Source of the DNA: Luteimonas panaciterrae
Lineage (GTDB): Bacteria; Pseudomonadota; Gammaproteobacteria; Xanthomonadales; Xanthomonadaceae
DNA length: 64,000 bases
Assembly (NCBI RefSeq): GCF_020511115.1
Contig: NZ_JAJAVH010000001.1
Span: forward strand, 372,001-436,000
Reading direction: 5' to 3'
Shown: piece by piece, positions 8,938-18,025 of the stretch
Position numbering within the stretch: the first letter of the stretch is position 1
Layout of the letters: each line of letters opens with the position of its first letter
The notes under the pieces: generated by a model
The model's database searches: none
Seen by the model: the letters and a program-made list of their open reading frames with translations, nothing else
Told to the model about the DNA's origin: nothing
Made by a program: the position numbers and the translations under genes

Positions 8938-9744
8938 TCAGTGCGCCACCGGCAGGAACCACAACAGCGCCACGCCGAGCACGGCCCGATAGATCGCGAA
9001 CGCGGTGAAGCGGTGCGATTGGATATAGCGCAGCAGCCATTTGACCGCGATGAAGGCGGTGACCGCCGACGCCACGAAGGCGATCGACAGCGCGCTCCAG
9101 TCCTCGTGCGCGAGGCCGCCGCTCTTGTAGACGTCCAGCAGTTCGTAGCCGGTCGCGGCGAACATGGTCGGGATGCCGACCAGGAAAGCGAATTCGGTCG
9201 CCGCGACGCGATTGGTGGTGCCGAACAGCAGGGCGACGAAGATCGTCGCGCCCGAGCGCGAGGTGCCCGGGAACACGCCCGCGACCACCTGTGCGATGCC
9301 GACCAGGATGGCGACGGTCCACGTGATCGCGCTGCGTTCGCCCAGTGCCTGCGCGCGCTTGGCCGCGAAGTGCTCCGCCAGCACCATCCACACGCCGCCG
9401 AGGATCAACGCCCAGGCGATCGGCTGGATCGTGTCGGGCAGGGTCCAGCCGAGCTTCTTGACCAGCAGGCCGCCGACCGCGGTCACCGCGAACGCCACCG
9501 CGAGCTTCAAGGCGTAGTCGCGCTGCGCCGGTTCGCGCAGGCCGACCAGCAGGCCCCACAGGCGCTGCCAGTAGATCAGCACCACCGCGAGGATCGCGCC
9601 GGCCTGGATCGCGATGTTGAACAGGTCCGAGCGGTGACCCAGCCAGTGTTCGGCGATCAGCAGATGGCCGGTGCTGGAGATGGGGAGGAATTCGGTGATG
9701 CCTTCGATGATGCCCAGCAACAGGGCGGCCAGGAGGTCGGACAT
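8938..9744 (-). CDS. uppP: Undecaprenyl-diphosphatase
   Basis: Integral membrane phosphatase (BacA/UppP) that recycles undecaprenyl diphosphate to the monophosphate carrier for peptidoglycan and O-antigen synthesis; overexpression gives bacitracin resistance. Signature blocks are present: IIEGITEFLPISSTGHLL (residues about 12-29, with the catalytic Glu residues) and FPGTSRSGATI near residue 170. Eight or so membrane segments are visible. The frame extends upstream to 9864, but the ATG at 9744 gives the standard N-terminus MSDLLAALLLGI and a usual 268-residue length. It is divergent from glnA, with the shared 256-base region holding the NtrC sites. Confidence 0.96.
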   Translation of the reverse strand: MSDLLAALLLGIIEGITEFLPISSTGHLLIAEHWLGHRSDLFNIAIQAGAILAVVLIYWQRLWGLLVGLREPAQRDYALKLAVAFAVTAVGGLLVKKLGWTLPDTIQPIAWALILGGVWMVLAEHFAAKRAQALGERSAITWTVAILVGIAQVVAGVFPGTSRSGATIFVALLFGTTNRVAATEFAFLVGIPTMFAATGYELLDVYKSGGLAHEDWSALSIAFVASAVTAFIAVKWLLRYIQSHRFTAFAIYRAVLGVALLWFLPVAH

Positions 9745-9804
9745 GTGAGGAATGGGGAATCGGGGGAAAGCTGGGCAGCGCAGAGGATACCAGCCGCGCC
9801 ACGG

Positions 9805-9821
9805 CGCACCGTTTTGGTGCA
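9805..9821 (+). promoter_or_regulatory. NtrC-binding site 1 upstream of glnA
   Basis: Reads C-GCACC-GTTTT-GGTGC-A, a perfect GCACC-N5-GGTGC core of the enterobacterial NtrC site. It lies 94 bases upstream of the predicted sigma-54 -24 element and exactly 32 bases from site 2, an enhancer layout like that of E. coli glnA. Confidence 0.82.
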
Positions 9822-9836
9822 AGCGGGTGCCAGGGA

Positions 9837-9853
9837 TGCCCTGAAGAGGTGCT
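9837..9853 (+). promoter_or_regulatory. Weaker NtrC-binding site 2 upstream of glnA
   Basis: TGCCCT-GAAGA-GGTGCT matches the NtrC consensus in the right half and partly in the left. Its start is 32 bases (three helical turns) after site 1, so both would lie on one DNA face. Called mainly because of that spacing. Confidence 0.55.
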
Positions 9854-9913
9854 CGACATCTCAAAACCCTTCATCTGGCTTTAACAATCAAGGGCTTGTG
9901 AGCGAAAACGACG

Positions 9914-9930
9914 TTGGCATGACTTGTGCT
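9914..9930 (+). promoter_or_regulatory. Sigma-54 (RpoN) promoter of glnA
   Basis: TTGGCATGACTTGTGCT has the essential GG (9916-9917) and GC (9928-9929) separated by 10 bases. It matches TTGGCAC-N5-TTGCT with two changes. Transcription would start near 9941, about 60 bases before glnA. Confidence 0.7.
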
Positions 9931-10000
9931 TTGTAACCTTTGTCTCGGCCATGCCGGCCGCACGATTCCCCCTTTCACTTTTCACCGGATCACAAACAAC

Positions 10001-11410
10001 ATGTCCATCGAACACGTCGAAAAGCTCGTCAAGGATCACAAGGTCGAATTCGTCGACCTGCGCTTCGCGGATGTCCGCGGCGTGCAGCACCACGTCACCT
10101 TCCCGAAGTCGATCGTCGAGCCCGGCCTGTTCGAGGACGGCAAGATGTTCGACGGTTCCTCGATCAGCGGCTGGAAGGGCATCAACGAATCCGACATGGT
10201 GCTGCTGCCCGATCCGGACACCGCCTTCCTCGATCCGTTCACCGCCGATCCGACGCTGGTGCTCAGCTGCGACATCCTCGATCCGGCGACGATGCAGGCC
10301 TACTCGCGCGATCCGCGCGGCGTCGCCAAGCGCGCCGAGGCCTATCTGAAATCCAGCGGCATCGCCGACCAGGCCTTCTTCGGTCCGGAGCCCGAGTTCT
10401 TCATCTTCGATTCGGTGCGCTACGCCAACGAGATGGGCCACACCTTCTTCCACATCGACTCCGAGGAAGCGCACTGGAACTCGGCCAAGGAATACGAAGG
10501 CGGCAACAGCGGCTACCGCCCCGGCATCAAGGGCGGGTATTTCCCCGTGGCGCCCCTGGACTCGCTGCACGACATCCGCGCCGAGATGTGCAAGACGCTC
10601 GAGCAGGTCGGCATCGAAGTGGAAGTGCATCACCACGAAGTCGCCAACGCCGGCCAGTGCGAGATCGGCACCAAGTTCAACTCGCTGGTGAAGAAGGCCG
10701 ACGAGCTGCTGACGATGAAGTACATCATCAAGAACGTCGCCTTCCGCAACGGCAAGACCGCCACCTTCATGCCCAAGCCGATCGTCGGCGACAACGGCAG
10801 CGGCATGCACGTGCACCAGTCGCTGGCCAAGGGCGGCGTCAACCTGTTCAGCGGTGACGGCTACGGCGGCCTGTCGCAGACGGCGCTGTGGTACATCGGC
10901 GGCATCTTCAAGCATGCGCGCGCGATCAACGCCTTCACCAACTCCACCACCAACTCCTACAAGCGCCTGGTGCCGGGCTTCGAGGCGCCGGTGATGCTGG
11001 CGTACTCGGCGCGCAACCGCTCCGCCTCGTGCCGCATTCCGTACGTGAGCAATCCGAAGGCGCGCCGCATCGAGATCCGCTTCCCCGATCCGATGCAGTC
11101 CGGCTACCTCACCTTCGCCGCGCTGATGATGGCCGGCCTGGACGGCATCAAGAACCAGATCGATCCGGGCAGCCCGAGCGACAAGGATCTGTACGACCTG
11201 CCGCCGGAAGAGGAGAAGGGCATCCCGACCGTGTGCCACTCGCTCGACCAGGCCCTGGAAGCGCTCGACAAGGATCGCGAGTTCCTCAAGGCCGGCGGCG
11301 TGTTCTCCGACGACTTCATCGACGGCTACATCGCGCTGAAGTTGAAGGAAGTCACCGCGTTCCGCGCGGCGACCCACCCGCTCGAATACCAGATGTACTA
11401 CGCCATCTGA
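10001..11410 (+). CDS. glnA: Type I glutamine synthetase
   Basis: Makes glutamine from glutamate, ammonia and ATP; the main ammonium-assimilating enzyme, a cytosolic dodecamer. The 469-residue length equals that of E. coli GlnA. Visible signatures: [15 protein letters not shown] at the N-terminus, [16 protein letters not shown], the glutamate-site block [12 protein letters not shown], the ATP block [16 protein letters not shown] and the adenylylation loop DLYDLPPEE with its Tyr near residue 398, so GlnE control is expected. An upstream in-frame extension from 9926 is rejected: MSIEHVEKL is the family start. Regulation by NtrC and sigma-54 is predicted from the upstream sites. Confidence 0.98.
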   Translation: MSIEHVEKLVKDHKVEFVDLRFADVRGVQHHVTFPKSIVEPGLFEDGKMFDGSSISGWKGINESDMVLLPDPDTAFLDPFTADPTLVLSCDILDPATMQAYSRDPRGVAKRAEAYLKSSGIADQAFFGPEPEFFIFDSVRYANEMGHTFFHIDSEEAHWNSAKEYEGGNSGYRPGIKGGYFPVAPLDSLHDIRAEMCKTLEQVGIEVEVHHHEVANAGQCEIGTKFNSLVKKADELLTMKYIIKNVAFRNGKTATFMPKPIVGDNGSGMHVHQSLAKGGVNLFSGDGYGGLSQTALWYIGGIFKHARAINAFTNSTTNSYKRLVPGFEAPVMLAYSARNRSASCRIPYVSNPKARRIEIRFPDPMQSGYLTFAALMMAGLDGIKNQIDPGSPSDKDLYDLPPEEEKGIPTVCHSLDQALEALDKDREFLKAGGVFSDDFIDGYIALKLKEVTAFRAATHPLEYQMYYAI

Positions 11411-11419
11411 TGTGTGTTG

Positions 11420-11450
11420 CCCTCCCCTCACGCGCGCCGCGAGGGGAGGG
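11420..11450. terminator. Hairpin after glnA
   Basis: Perfect 10-base inverted repeat CCCTCCCCTC / GAGGGGAGGG with an 11-base GC-rich loop, ten bases after the glnA stop. There is no T-run, so it may attenuate rather than end transcription into the GNAT gene. Confidence 0.5.
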
Positions 11451-11499
11451 ATCGGACCAGCTTCGCAGTCGTTTTTCGCAACGGAACGAGGTGTCTTTT

Positions 11500-12003
11500 T
11501 TGGAAATCCGCCTGGACGATCTTCAATCCACCGAAGTCATCGCATTGCTGCGCGAGCACTTGCACGGCATGCGCCAGGTGTCACCTCCGGAAAGCACTCA
11601 CGCACTGGACCTCGCCGAGCTGCGCCGTCCGGAGATCACGTTCTGGAGCGTTTGGGAGGGAGACGAGCTGGCCGGCTTCGGCGCGCTGAAGGAGCTGGAT
11701 GCGCTGCATGCGGAGATCAAGTCGATGCGCACGGCGATCGCGCACAAACGCAAGGGGGTTGCGTCGCGATTGCTGGAGCATCTGGTCGCGGAAGCGGAGC
11801 GCCGGGGCTATCGCCGGCTGAGCCTGGAAACCGGCTCCATGGATTATTTCGAACCCGCGCGACAGCTGTACGCGCGCTTCGGATTCGATTACTGCGCTCC
11901 GTTCGATGCGTACGTTGAAGATCCGAACAGCGTTTTCATGACGAGGGAGATCAGCTCTAGGGAAGCAGGCGAAGGAGCCGGCCAGCTTCGTGCTTTTGGA
12001 TGA
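11500..12003 (+). CDS. GNAT-family N-acetyltransferase
   Basis: A small cytosolic acetyl-CoA-dependent acetyltransferase, substrate unknown. The body has the GNAT beta-strand block ITFWSVWEGDELAGFGALKELD, the acetyl-CoA pyrophosphate loop region HKRKGVASRLLEHLVAEAERRGY (R/Q-x-x-G-x-G/A pattern) and the C-terminal SMDYFEPARQLYARFGF. The TTG at 11500 gives MEIRLDDLQS, the usual start of this subfamily, and has GAGG seven bases upstream; a GTG at 11491 is the alternative. The last 20 residues past FMTREIS look like an extension. It follows glnA by 89 bases, separated by a hairpin. Confidence 0.82.
   Translation: MEIRLDDLQSTEVIALLREHLHGMRQVSPPESTHALDLAELRRPEITFWSVWEGDELAGFGALKELDALHAEIKSMRTAIAHKRKGVASRLLEHLVAEAERRGYRRLSLETGSMDYFEPARQLYARFGFDYCAPFDAYVEDPNSVFMTREISSREAGEGAGQLRAFG
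11979..11994 (+). promoter_or_regulatory. Possible sigma-54 promoter for the TorF-glnK-amtB group
   Basis: CGGCCAGCTTCGTGCT has GG-N10-GC spacing and the same GTGCT right half as the glnA promoter, but the left half is poor and no NtrC site was found nearby. It sits in the 3' end of the GNAT gene. Weak call. Confidence 0.22.
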
Positions 12004-12139
12004 TCCGCACGACGGATATTCGGAAACGCGGGCAAGCCGAGTCGACAGGAGAAAAGCAAACGGTCAGGGCGCCATAGAAGCGGCCGGCCAGCAACATCAG
12101 CAGTGACCGGGGAGGGCCATTCTTTGAAGAGGGCCTGTC

Positions 12140-12886
12140 ATGTCGTTCCGAAAGATCGCAATCGCATCGTCCCTAACTCTCCTTCTGTTCGGAGCGGGTT
12201 ACGCGCACGCCGGCACCACAGGCTCGGTCGCCCTGACCAGTGACTACGTCTTCCGCGGCGTGTCGCAGACCAATGAGGACCCCGCCCTGCAGGGCGGTAT
12301 CGAATACGCGCACGACAGCGGTTTCTACGTCGGTGCCTGGGGGAGCAACATCAGCTGGCTGTCCGACATTCCCGGTGACATCTCCAGCAGCCTCGAACTC
12401 GACGGCTACTTCGGCTATCGCGGCAAGGCCGGCGATATCTTCGCCTACGACGTCGGCGCGCTCACCTACTACTACCCGGGCGATTTCCCCGACGACTTCA
12501 ACGAAGCCAACACGACCGAACTGTACGTCGGCGGCACCGTCACGCCGATCGAGGAGCTGTCGCTGGGCCTGAAATATTCCTATTCGCTCACCGATCTGTT
12601 CGGTTACGTCGATTCCGACGGCAGCGGCTATCTCGACGCCTCGGTCAACTGGACCTTCACGCCGGGCTGGACGCTCAACGTCCATGGCGGCAAGCAGTGG
12701 ATTAAGGAGAACGAGGATTTCGAATACACCGACTGGAAGCTCGGCGTCACCAAATCCTTCGACAACGGCTTCTCGATCGCCGCGGCCTACACCGACACCA
12801 ACGCGGACGAGGCGCTCTACACCAACGCGCGTGGCACCAAGATCGCCGATGGGCGTTTCGCGGTGACCTTCGCCAAGGCGTTCTGA
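12140..12886 (+). CDS. TorF-family outer-membrane porin
   Basis: A 248-residue outer-membrane beta-barrel. The N-terminal 24 residues are a signal peptide ending AHA. The mature start GTTGSVALTSDYVFRGVSQT is the hallmark of the TorF/gcw_chp family, followed by alternating amphipathic strands (GGIEYAHDSGFYVGAWGSN, YYPGD) and a C-terminal strand ending in Phe (RFAVTFAKAF), the outer-membrane assembly signal. It ends 33 bases before glnK and is on the same strand, so it is probably co-transcribed with glnK-amtB. That suggests a role in uptake of a nitrogen compound across the outer membrane; the solute is not shown by the sequence. Confidence 0.85.
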   Translation: MSFRKIAIASSLTLLLFGAGYAHAGTTGSVALTSDYVFRGVSQTNEDPALQGGIEYAHDSGFYVGAWGSNISWLSDIPGDISSSLELDGYFGYRGKAGDIFAYDVGALTYYYPGDFPDDFNEANTTELYVGGTVTPIEELSLGLKYSYSLTDLFGYVDSDGSGYLDASVNWTFTPGWTLNVHGGKQWIKENEDFEYTDWKLGVTKSFDNGFSIAAAYTDTNADEALYTNARGTKIADGRFAVTFAKAF

Positions 12887-13258
<372 letters not shown>

Positions 13259-13277
13259 CATCCACACGGAGGCAATT

Positions 13278-14834
13278 ATGAAGACTCGATTTTTCTCCGG
13301 GTGGTCCACCCGTGTTCACGCGCTGTGCCTGACGCTGCTGTGCGGCCTGATGTTGTCCGGCCTCACGGCGGTCGCCTTCGCGCAGGAAACGCCCGCCGCC
13401 ACTGCGGAAGCGGCGAGTGCACAGGAAACACCCGCTGCGTCCACGGAAGCGACTGCCGCACCGGCTGAAGCTGCCGCGGCAGAAGCTCCGGCGGAACCTG
13501 CGGCACCCGCCGCGCCGGCACCGACGGCCAGCAAACCCGACACCGTCTGGGTCCTGGTCTCCGCGGCGCTGGTGATCTTCATGACGCTGCCGGGCCTCGC
13601 GTTGTTCTACGGCGGCCTGGTGCGTTCGAAGAACGTGCTGTCGATCCTGATCCAGAACCTTACGGTGTTCTCGCTGATCGCGGTGTTGTGGGCGTTGTAT
13701 GGCTACAGCTTCGCGTTCACCGAAGGCAGTGCGTTCATCGGCGGCACGGATCGGCTGTTCGCGAAAGGATTGGATGCGAACGCGCTCGGTGCCACGTTCA
13801 CCAAGGGCGTCTACATTCCCGAACTGGCGTTCTTCGTGTTCCAGGGCGCATTCGCCAGCATCACCTGCGCGCTGGTGCTCGGTGCGTTCGCCGAGCGCGT
13901 GAAGTTCATCGGCGTGCTGGTGTTCACGGTGCTGTGGTTCACCTTCGCTTATCTGCCGATGGCGCACATGGTGTGGTTCTTCCCGGGCCCGGATGCGTTC
14001 ACCGACGCCGACGCCGCGACCAAGGCGCTGGAGAAATCCGGCTTCCTGTTCGCCAAGGGCGCGCTGGACTTCGCCGGCGGCACAGTGGTGCACATCAATG
14101 CCGCCATCGCCGGTCTGGTCGGCGCGTATGTGATCGGCAAGCGCACCGGCTACGGACGTGAGGCGATCAAGCCGCACAACCTGACGCTGACGATGATCGG
14201 CGCCTCGATCCTGTGGGTGGGCTGGTTCGGCTTCAACGCCGGTTCTGCGCTGGAAGCCAACGGCGTGGCTGCGATCGCCTTCGTCAACACCTTCCTGGCG
14301 ACCGCCGCGGCGGTGGTGGCGTGGGTGGTGGTGGAGTGGATCACCAAGCGCAAGCCGTCGCTGCTGGGCGCGGCCTCGGGCGCGGTGGCGGGACTCGTGG
14401 CGATCACGCCGGCGGCCGGTTTCGTCGGCCTGTGCGGCGCGCTCGCGATCGGTGCGATCGCCGGTGTGCTCTGCCTGTGGGGCGTGAGTGGATTGAAGCG
14501 CTTGCTCGGCGCCGACGACAGTCTCGATGTGTTCGGCGTGCATGGCGTGGGCGGCATTACCGGTGCGTTGCTGACAGGCGTGTTTGCGGCGCCGAAACTC
14601 GGCGGCGCTGGCATCTGGGATTACGTCACCGAAACCGCGCTGCCGGAATACGACATTGCCGGACAGGTGTGGATCCAGGCACAGGGCGTGCTGGTCACGG
14701 TCGCCTTGTCGGGCGTGGTGGCGCTGGTGTCGTTCCTGATCGTCAAGTTCACCGTTGGCCTGCGCGTGCCGGAAGAAGCCGAACGCGAAGGCCTCGACAT
14801 CACCTCGCACGGAGAAAGCGCATACGAAGCATGA
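13278..14834 (+). CDS. amtB: Ammonium transporter
   Basis: Inner-membrane trimeric ammonium channel. Residues 1-35 are a cleaved signal peptide (ending AFAQ). An unusual linker of about 45 residues, very rich in Ala, Pro, Glu and Thr, follows before the first membrane segment at DTVWVLVSAALVIFMTLPG. Eleven segments follow. The pore twin histidines are visible in DFAGGTVVHINAA and DVFGVHGVGGITGALL. The ATG at 13278 has a GGAGG site; upstream in-frame ATGs at 13239 and 13248 overlap glnK and are rejected. GlnK is expected to dock on its cytoplasmic face under nitrogen sufficiency. Confidence 0.96.
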   Translation: MKTRFFSGWSTRVHALCLTLLCGLMLSGLTAVAFAQETPAATAEAASAQETPAASTEATAAPAEAAAAEAPAEPAAPAAPAPTASKPDTVWVLVSAALVIFMTLPGLALFYGGLVRSKNVLSILIQNLTVFSLIAVLWALYGYSFAFTEGSAFIGGTDRLFAKGLDANALGATFTKGVYIPELAFFVFQGAFASITCALVLGAFAERVKFIGVLVFTVLWFTFAYLPMAHMVWFFPGPDAFTDADAATKALEKSGFLFAKGALDFAGGTVVHINAAIAGLVGAYVIGKRTGYGREAIKPHNLTLTMIGASILWVGWFGFNAGSALEANGVAAIAFVNTFLATAAAVVAWVVVEWITKRKPSLLGAASGAVAGLVAITPAAGFVGLCGALAIGAIAGVLCLWGVSGLKRLLGADDSLDVFGVHGVGGITGALLTGVFAAPKLGGAGIWDYVTETALPEYDIAGQVWIQAQGVLVTVALSGVVALVSFLIVKFTVGLRVPEEAEREGLDITSHGESAYEA

Positions 14835-14886
14835 CGGCCGTGCGGCGGATCTGAACCCTCCCCGGGGCCGCCGCACCATGCTGTTC

Positions 14887-14927
14887 ATCCCGATGCATCC
14901 GCTCATGCGGTGCATCGGGATTTTTTT
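14887..14927 (+). terminator. Rho-independent terminator of the amtB operon
   Basis: Stem ATCCCGATGCATCCGC / GCGGTGCATCGGGAT with a single bulged base and a TCAT loop, followed directly by a run of seven Ts. Strong intrinsic terminator. Confidence 0.93.
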
Positions 14928-14951
14928 GTCTGCTCGTCGTGATCCTTCAGT

Positions 14952-14979
14952 TCGTCATTCCCGCGAAGGCGGGAATGAC
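14952..14979. repeat. REP-like palindrome, single unit, CCCGC variant
   Basis: GTCATTCCCGC-GAAG-GCGGGAATGAC hairpin, the CCCGC version of the dispersed family. It lies between the amtB terminator and the amidase gene. Confidence 0.88.
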
Positions 14980-15029
14980 AGGGAGTGGGGCCTGCTTGCA
15001 AATCGTTGCTGGCGCGGTTGCAATGCGGC

Positions 15030-15761
15030 ATGCGTTTCCGAAACCTCATCGCCGCCGTCCTCGCGGCGGCGCTCGCCGCCTGCGCGCACGCGCCCGAACA
15101 CAATCCGCTCGCGCAGTGGGTGTCGTCGAAGAACTACGGGCCGCGCAAGGCCGTGCTGATCGTGATCCACGCCACCGAGCAGGATTCGGTGCAGGAAAGC
15201 CTCGACACGCTGCGCACCGCCAACAGCGGCGGCCCGGTCAGCGCGCATTACCTGATCGGCCGCGATGGCAAGCGTTATCAGCTGGTGGCCGATGGCGAAC
15301 GCGCCTGGCATGCGGGACCGGGACGCTGGGGCACGATCGGTGATCTGAATTCCGCGTCCATCGGCATCGAACTCGACAACGACGGCCTCGCCGAATTCCC
15401 GCCCGAGCAGATCGACAGTCTGCTGGTGCTGCTCGAGGACTTGTGCACGCGCTTGAACATCGCGCGCACCGACATCGTCGCGCACGCCGATTTCGCGCCG
15501 ACACGCAAACGCGATCCCGGTGCGAAATTTCCCTGGAAGCGGCTCGCGGACGCCGGTTTCGGCCGTTGGCCGGCGGCGGATGCCGGCGAACCGCCGCCGG
15601 GTTTCGATCCCTGGCTCGCGCTGCGCCTGATCGGCTATCCGCTGGAGGATCGCGCCGCGACCGTGCGCGCGTTCCATCGACACTTCCGCGGCAGCGAGAC
15701 CGACGTACTCGATGCCGAGGACTTGCGCATCCTCCACGCGCTGACGCGGCAGGCGGACTGA
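15030..15761 (+). CDS. N-acetylmuramoyl-L-alanine amidase lipoprotein (AmpD-like)
   Basis: Zinc amidase that cleaves the MurNAc-L-Ala bond of peptidoglycan. The 243-residue protein starts with a short lipoprotein signal (lipobox LAAC near residue 17), so it acts in the periplasm, probably outer-membrane anchored (AmiD-like). The amidase_2 fold shows the first zinc His in VLIVIHATEQDS, the SAHYLIGRDGKRYQLV block, AWHAGPGRWG, the SIGIELDNDG block and the last His and Asp in VAHADFAPTRKRDPGAKFPW. The C-terminal 70 residues form a small helical domain (RLIGYPLEDRAATVRAFHRHF) resembling a peptidoglycan-binding extension. ATG at 15030 chosen because it begins the signal peptide. Confidence 0.92.
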   Translation: MRFRNLIAAVLAAALAACAHAPEHNPLAQWVSSKNYGPRKAVLIVIHATEQDSVQESLDTLRTANSGGPVSAHYLIGRDGKRYQLVADGERAWHAGPGRWGTIGDLNSASIGIELDNDGLAEFPPEQIDSLLVLLEDLCTRLNIARTDIVAHADFAPTRKRDPGAKFPWKRLADAGFGRWPAADAGEPPPGFDPWLALRLIGYPLEDRAATVRAFHRHFRGSETDVLDAEDLRILHALTRQAD

Positions 15762-15771
15762 GCGATTCCGG

Positions 15772-16638
15772 TCACGCCGCTGCGGCGGATCGCGGCGACA
15801 ACCATGTCTCCAGCGCCGTCAGCACTTCGCTGCGGCCCGGATCGGCTTCGTTGAACAGCTCGTGATACAGCGTGTCGAACTTCTGCGTGGTCAGCAGCGC
15901 TTGCGGCGCGACAGCGGCGAAGTCGCGGCTGCCGGTAGGATCGACGAGGTAGTCGTCACCCGCGTACAGGAGCAGGCTCGGCACTCGCAGCTGCTGGGCA
16001 TCGGCGATGCACGCCGCACCCGCGCGGAAGATGAAATTCGCCAGACGCGGCGTGACCCAGCCATAGCGCAACGGGTCGCGTTTGTACGCGGGCCCGACCG
16101 CGGGATCGTGCGAGAGCTTGTCGGCTTTCAGGCCGGCGCGCAGCGGCAGGTTCGGCAGCAGAGGCGTCAATCGCGCGGCCAGGGCCTGCAGCCACTTGGG
16201 TTCATGCGCACGCAGCACGGGCGAGGAGAGCACCAGCAGCGGCGGCGCGATGCGGCCATCCAGCACCGTGCGCAGCGCGACCAGGCCACCCATGCTGTGG
16301 CCGACCAGCAATGGCGCGAAACCGAGCGAGGTGGCGTAGTCGGAGTAGAGGTCGGCCAGATCTTCCAGCAGCGCATCCGCGCGTGGAATCGCGCCGTGTT
16401 GTCCGGGTGTGCGGCCATGCCCGCGCTGGTCGTAGCTGCGCACCGCATAACCGCGCCGGTTGAACCACTGCGCCAGCGCGTCGTAGCGCCCGCAATGCTC
16501 GCCGAGGCCGTGCACCAGCAGCACCGCGCGGTGCGCGCCGGAGACCGGCCAATCGCGCACGAACAACGCGGCGCCATCGCGCATCGTCAGCGGAGCGTGG
16601 GCCGCAGCCTCCCGTGCCTGTCCGTCGTCTGGAGGCAT
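15772..16638 (-). CDS. Alpha/beta hydrolase, monoacylglycerol lipase-like
   Basis: Serine hydrolase resembling monoacylglycerol lipase or lysophospholipase. Landmarks: DGAALFVRDWPV at the N-terminus, VLLVHGLGEHCGRY (oxyanion), SYDQRGHGRTPGQHG, nucleophile elbow LLVGHSMGGL, acid in LLLYAGDDYLVDPTGS and the catalytic His in DTLYHELFNE. No signal peptide. The ATG at 16638 gives a normal 288-residue enzyme; in-frame starts up to 16785 would add a low-complexity N-terminus. It converges with the amidase gene at a 10-base gap. Confidence 0.88.
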   Translation of the reverse strand: MPPDDGQAREAAAHAPLTMRDGAALFVRDWPVSGAHRAVLLVHGLGEHCGRYDALAQWFNRRGYAVRSYDQRGHGRTPGQHGAIPRADALLEDLADLYSDYATSLGFAPLLVGHSMGGLVALRTVLDGRIAPPLLVLSSPVLRAHEPKWLQALAARLTPLLPNLPLRAGLKADKLSHDPAVGPAYKRDPLRYGWVTPRLANFIFRAGAACIADAQQLRVPSLLLYAGDDYLVDPTGSRDFAAVAPQALLTTQKFDTLYHELFNEADPGRSEVLTALETWLSPRSAAAA

Positions 16639-16924
16639 ACGCCCTCGAAACCGTGGATGTTCGGCAGACGATGCACCGTCGCCAGGAACGGCGCAACCGG
16701 CCTGACGCGGCGCGGCGCCAATGTCCACCGTGCGCATCGTCGCGATTGTCCCGGCTGAACGGGCATCGGAGCCGACACCCGTCACGCCGCAACGGCGATG
16801 CCGGTCGACCGCGGACCGCTCGTCGGCGAGGCCGGCGCGGGCCGGGGAAATTCACTGCTGTTGAACAATCGCCTGCCTAGCGTGATTCGACCGCATCCGC
16901 GGTTTTCCTCGCCCGAGGTCCGCC

Positions 16925-17452
16925 ATGAGAGCGTCCGCCGCTGTGCCGCGTCTGCTGCTGGCAGGTGCGTTGTGCGCCGTTGCCGCCGTGGCTTCCGCCG
17001 AAGTCGTGGTGGTGCCGTTGCGCAGTTTCGAGGAAGTGCCATCGGTGTCGTCGACGGCGAAAGGTGCGTTCGTGGCTTTCATCAATGATCGCCAAGGCAG
17101 CATCCGTTACGAGTTGCGCTACGACGCATTGCAGGGCGACGTTCGTCAGGCCCACATTCATTTTGGGCAGCGCGGCGTCAACGGCGGCGTGAGCGTGTTC
17201 CTGTGCCAGACCGCGGCCAATCCCGATCCCACCGGCCTGGCGCCCACGTGCGCGCCCGCGCCCGCGCGCGTGACCGGCACCTTGACCGCCGCCAACGTGA
17301 TCGGACCCGCGGGGCAGGGCATCGCCGCGGGCGAATTCGCTGAACTGGTGCGCGCGATTCGCGCGGGCGCCGCATACGTCAACGTGCACTCGAGCACGTT
17401 CCCGGCGGGCGAAGTGCGCGGACAGACGCATCACGGATGGTCCCAGCCGTGA
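16925..17452 (+). CDS. Secreted CHRD-domain protein
   Basis: A 175-residue periplasmic or secreted protein with a signal peptide (residues 1-25, cut after ASA). The rest is one CHRD domain: VVPLRSFEEVPSVSSTAKG, then YDALQGDVRQAHIHFGQRGVNGGVSVFLC and ending YVNVHSSTFPAGEVRGQ, which is the family's C-terminal signature. Two Cys residues (in VFLC and APTC) may form a disulfide. The function of bacterial CHRD proteins is unknown. It stands alone, with 286 non-coding bases before it and 166 after. Confidence 0.88.
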   Translation: MRASAAVPRLLLAGALCAVAAVASAEVVVVPLRSFEEVPSVSSTAKGAFVAFINDRQGSIRYELRYDALQGDVRQAHIHFGQRGVNGGVSVFLCQTAANPDPTGLAPTCAPAPARVTGTLTAANVIGPAGQGIAAGEFAELVRAIRAGAAYVNVHSSTFPAGEVRGQTHHGWSQP

Positions 17453-17618
17453 AGAGAGATTGAAGTGAGGTTCAGTCGCCACATCCGGCGATAACGTCAC
17501 GGTTCCCTGAGGTTAACTCTCGTCGGCGTACGGTCGTTGTGCGCCGATTGCGGGCATGTGCGCGCTGTTCGTTCGCAACCGCTCTCGGCGTGATGGCTCA
17601 TCTTACGAGGACGCCAAT

Positions 17619-17969
17619 ATGAAATCGATCACCATTGTTGCAAGCGTATTGCTCGGCAGCGCGTTGTCCCTCAATGCCATGGCCGCGGATTCGCGGAACG
17701 GGCAGCCACAAGGCACGGAGCAGAAAGAATCCGTGCAACCAGTCAGCGACAGCTGGATCACCACCAAGGTGAAGACCGAATTGCTGGCCGCGCGCGATGT
17801 GTCCGGCCTCAAGATCGACGTCGAGACCGTGAACGGACAGGTCAAATTGTCCGGTGCCGTGAAGACGCAGATGCAGGTCGACAGGGCGATCGCGGTGGCG
17901 CGTAGCGTCAAGGGCGTCAAGGATGTGGATTCCAGCGCGCTGACCGTAGAAGGTTCGGCGGGCCATTGA
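17619..17969 (+). CDS. Periplasmic BON-domain protein
   Basis: A 116-residue protein with a signal peptide (residues 1-23, ending AMAA) and one BON domain (about residues 45-112): DSWITTKVKTELLA, VETVNGQVKLSGAV, ARSVKGVKDVDS. BON domains bind phospholipid or cell-envelope surfaces; single-domain versions resemble OsmY and are often stress-induced. ATG at 17619 follows ACGAGG; an upstream in-frame ATG at 17556 is not preceded by a signal peptide and is rejected. It converges with the MocR regulator gene. Confidence 0.88.
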   Translation: MKSITIVASVLLGSALSLNAMAADSRNGQPQGTEQKESVQPVSDSWITTKVKTELLAARDVSGLKIDVETVNGQVKLSGAVKTQMQVDRAIAVARSVKGVKDVDSSALTVEGSAGH

Positions 17970-18025
17970 TCCGCATTGATCCACGTTGATCTGGGGCTCG
18001 CGAGCGTTGCGCCCTTGGGCATGGA

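Noticed and set aside
9926-10000. In-frame N-terminal extension of glnA
   Set aside because: It would begin at or beyond the predicted transcription start and is not homologous to GlnA.
12004-12139. NtrC site upstream of the TorF porin
   Set aside because: No GCACC-N5-GGTGC match was found on either strand in this region.
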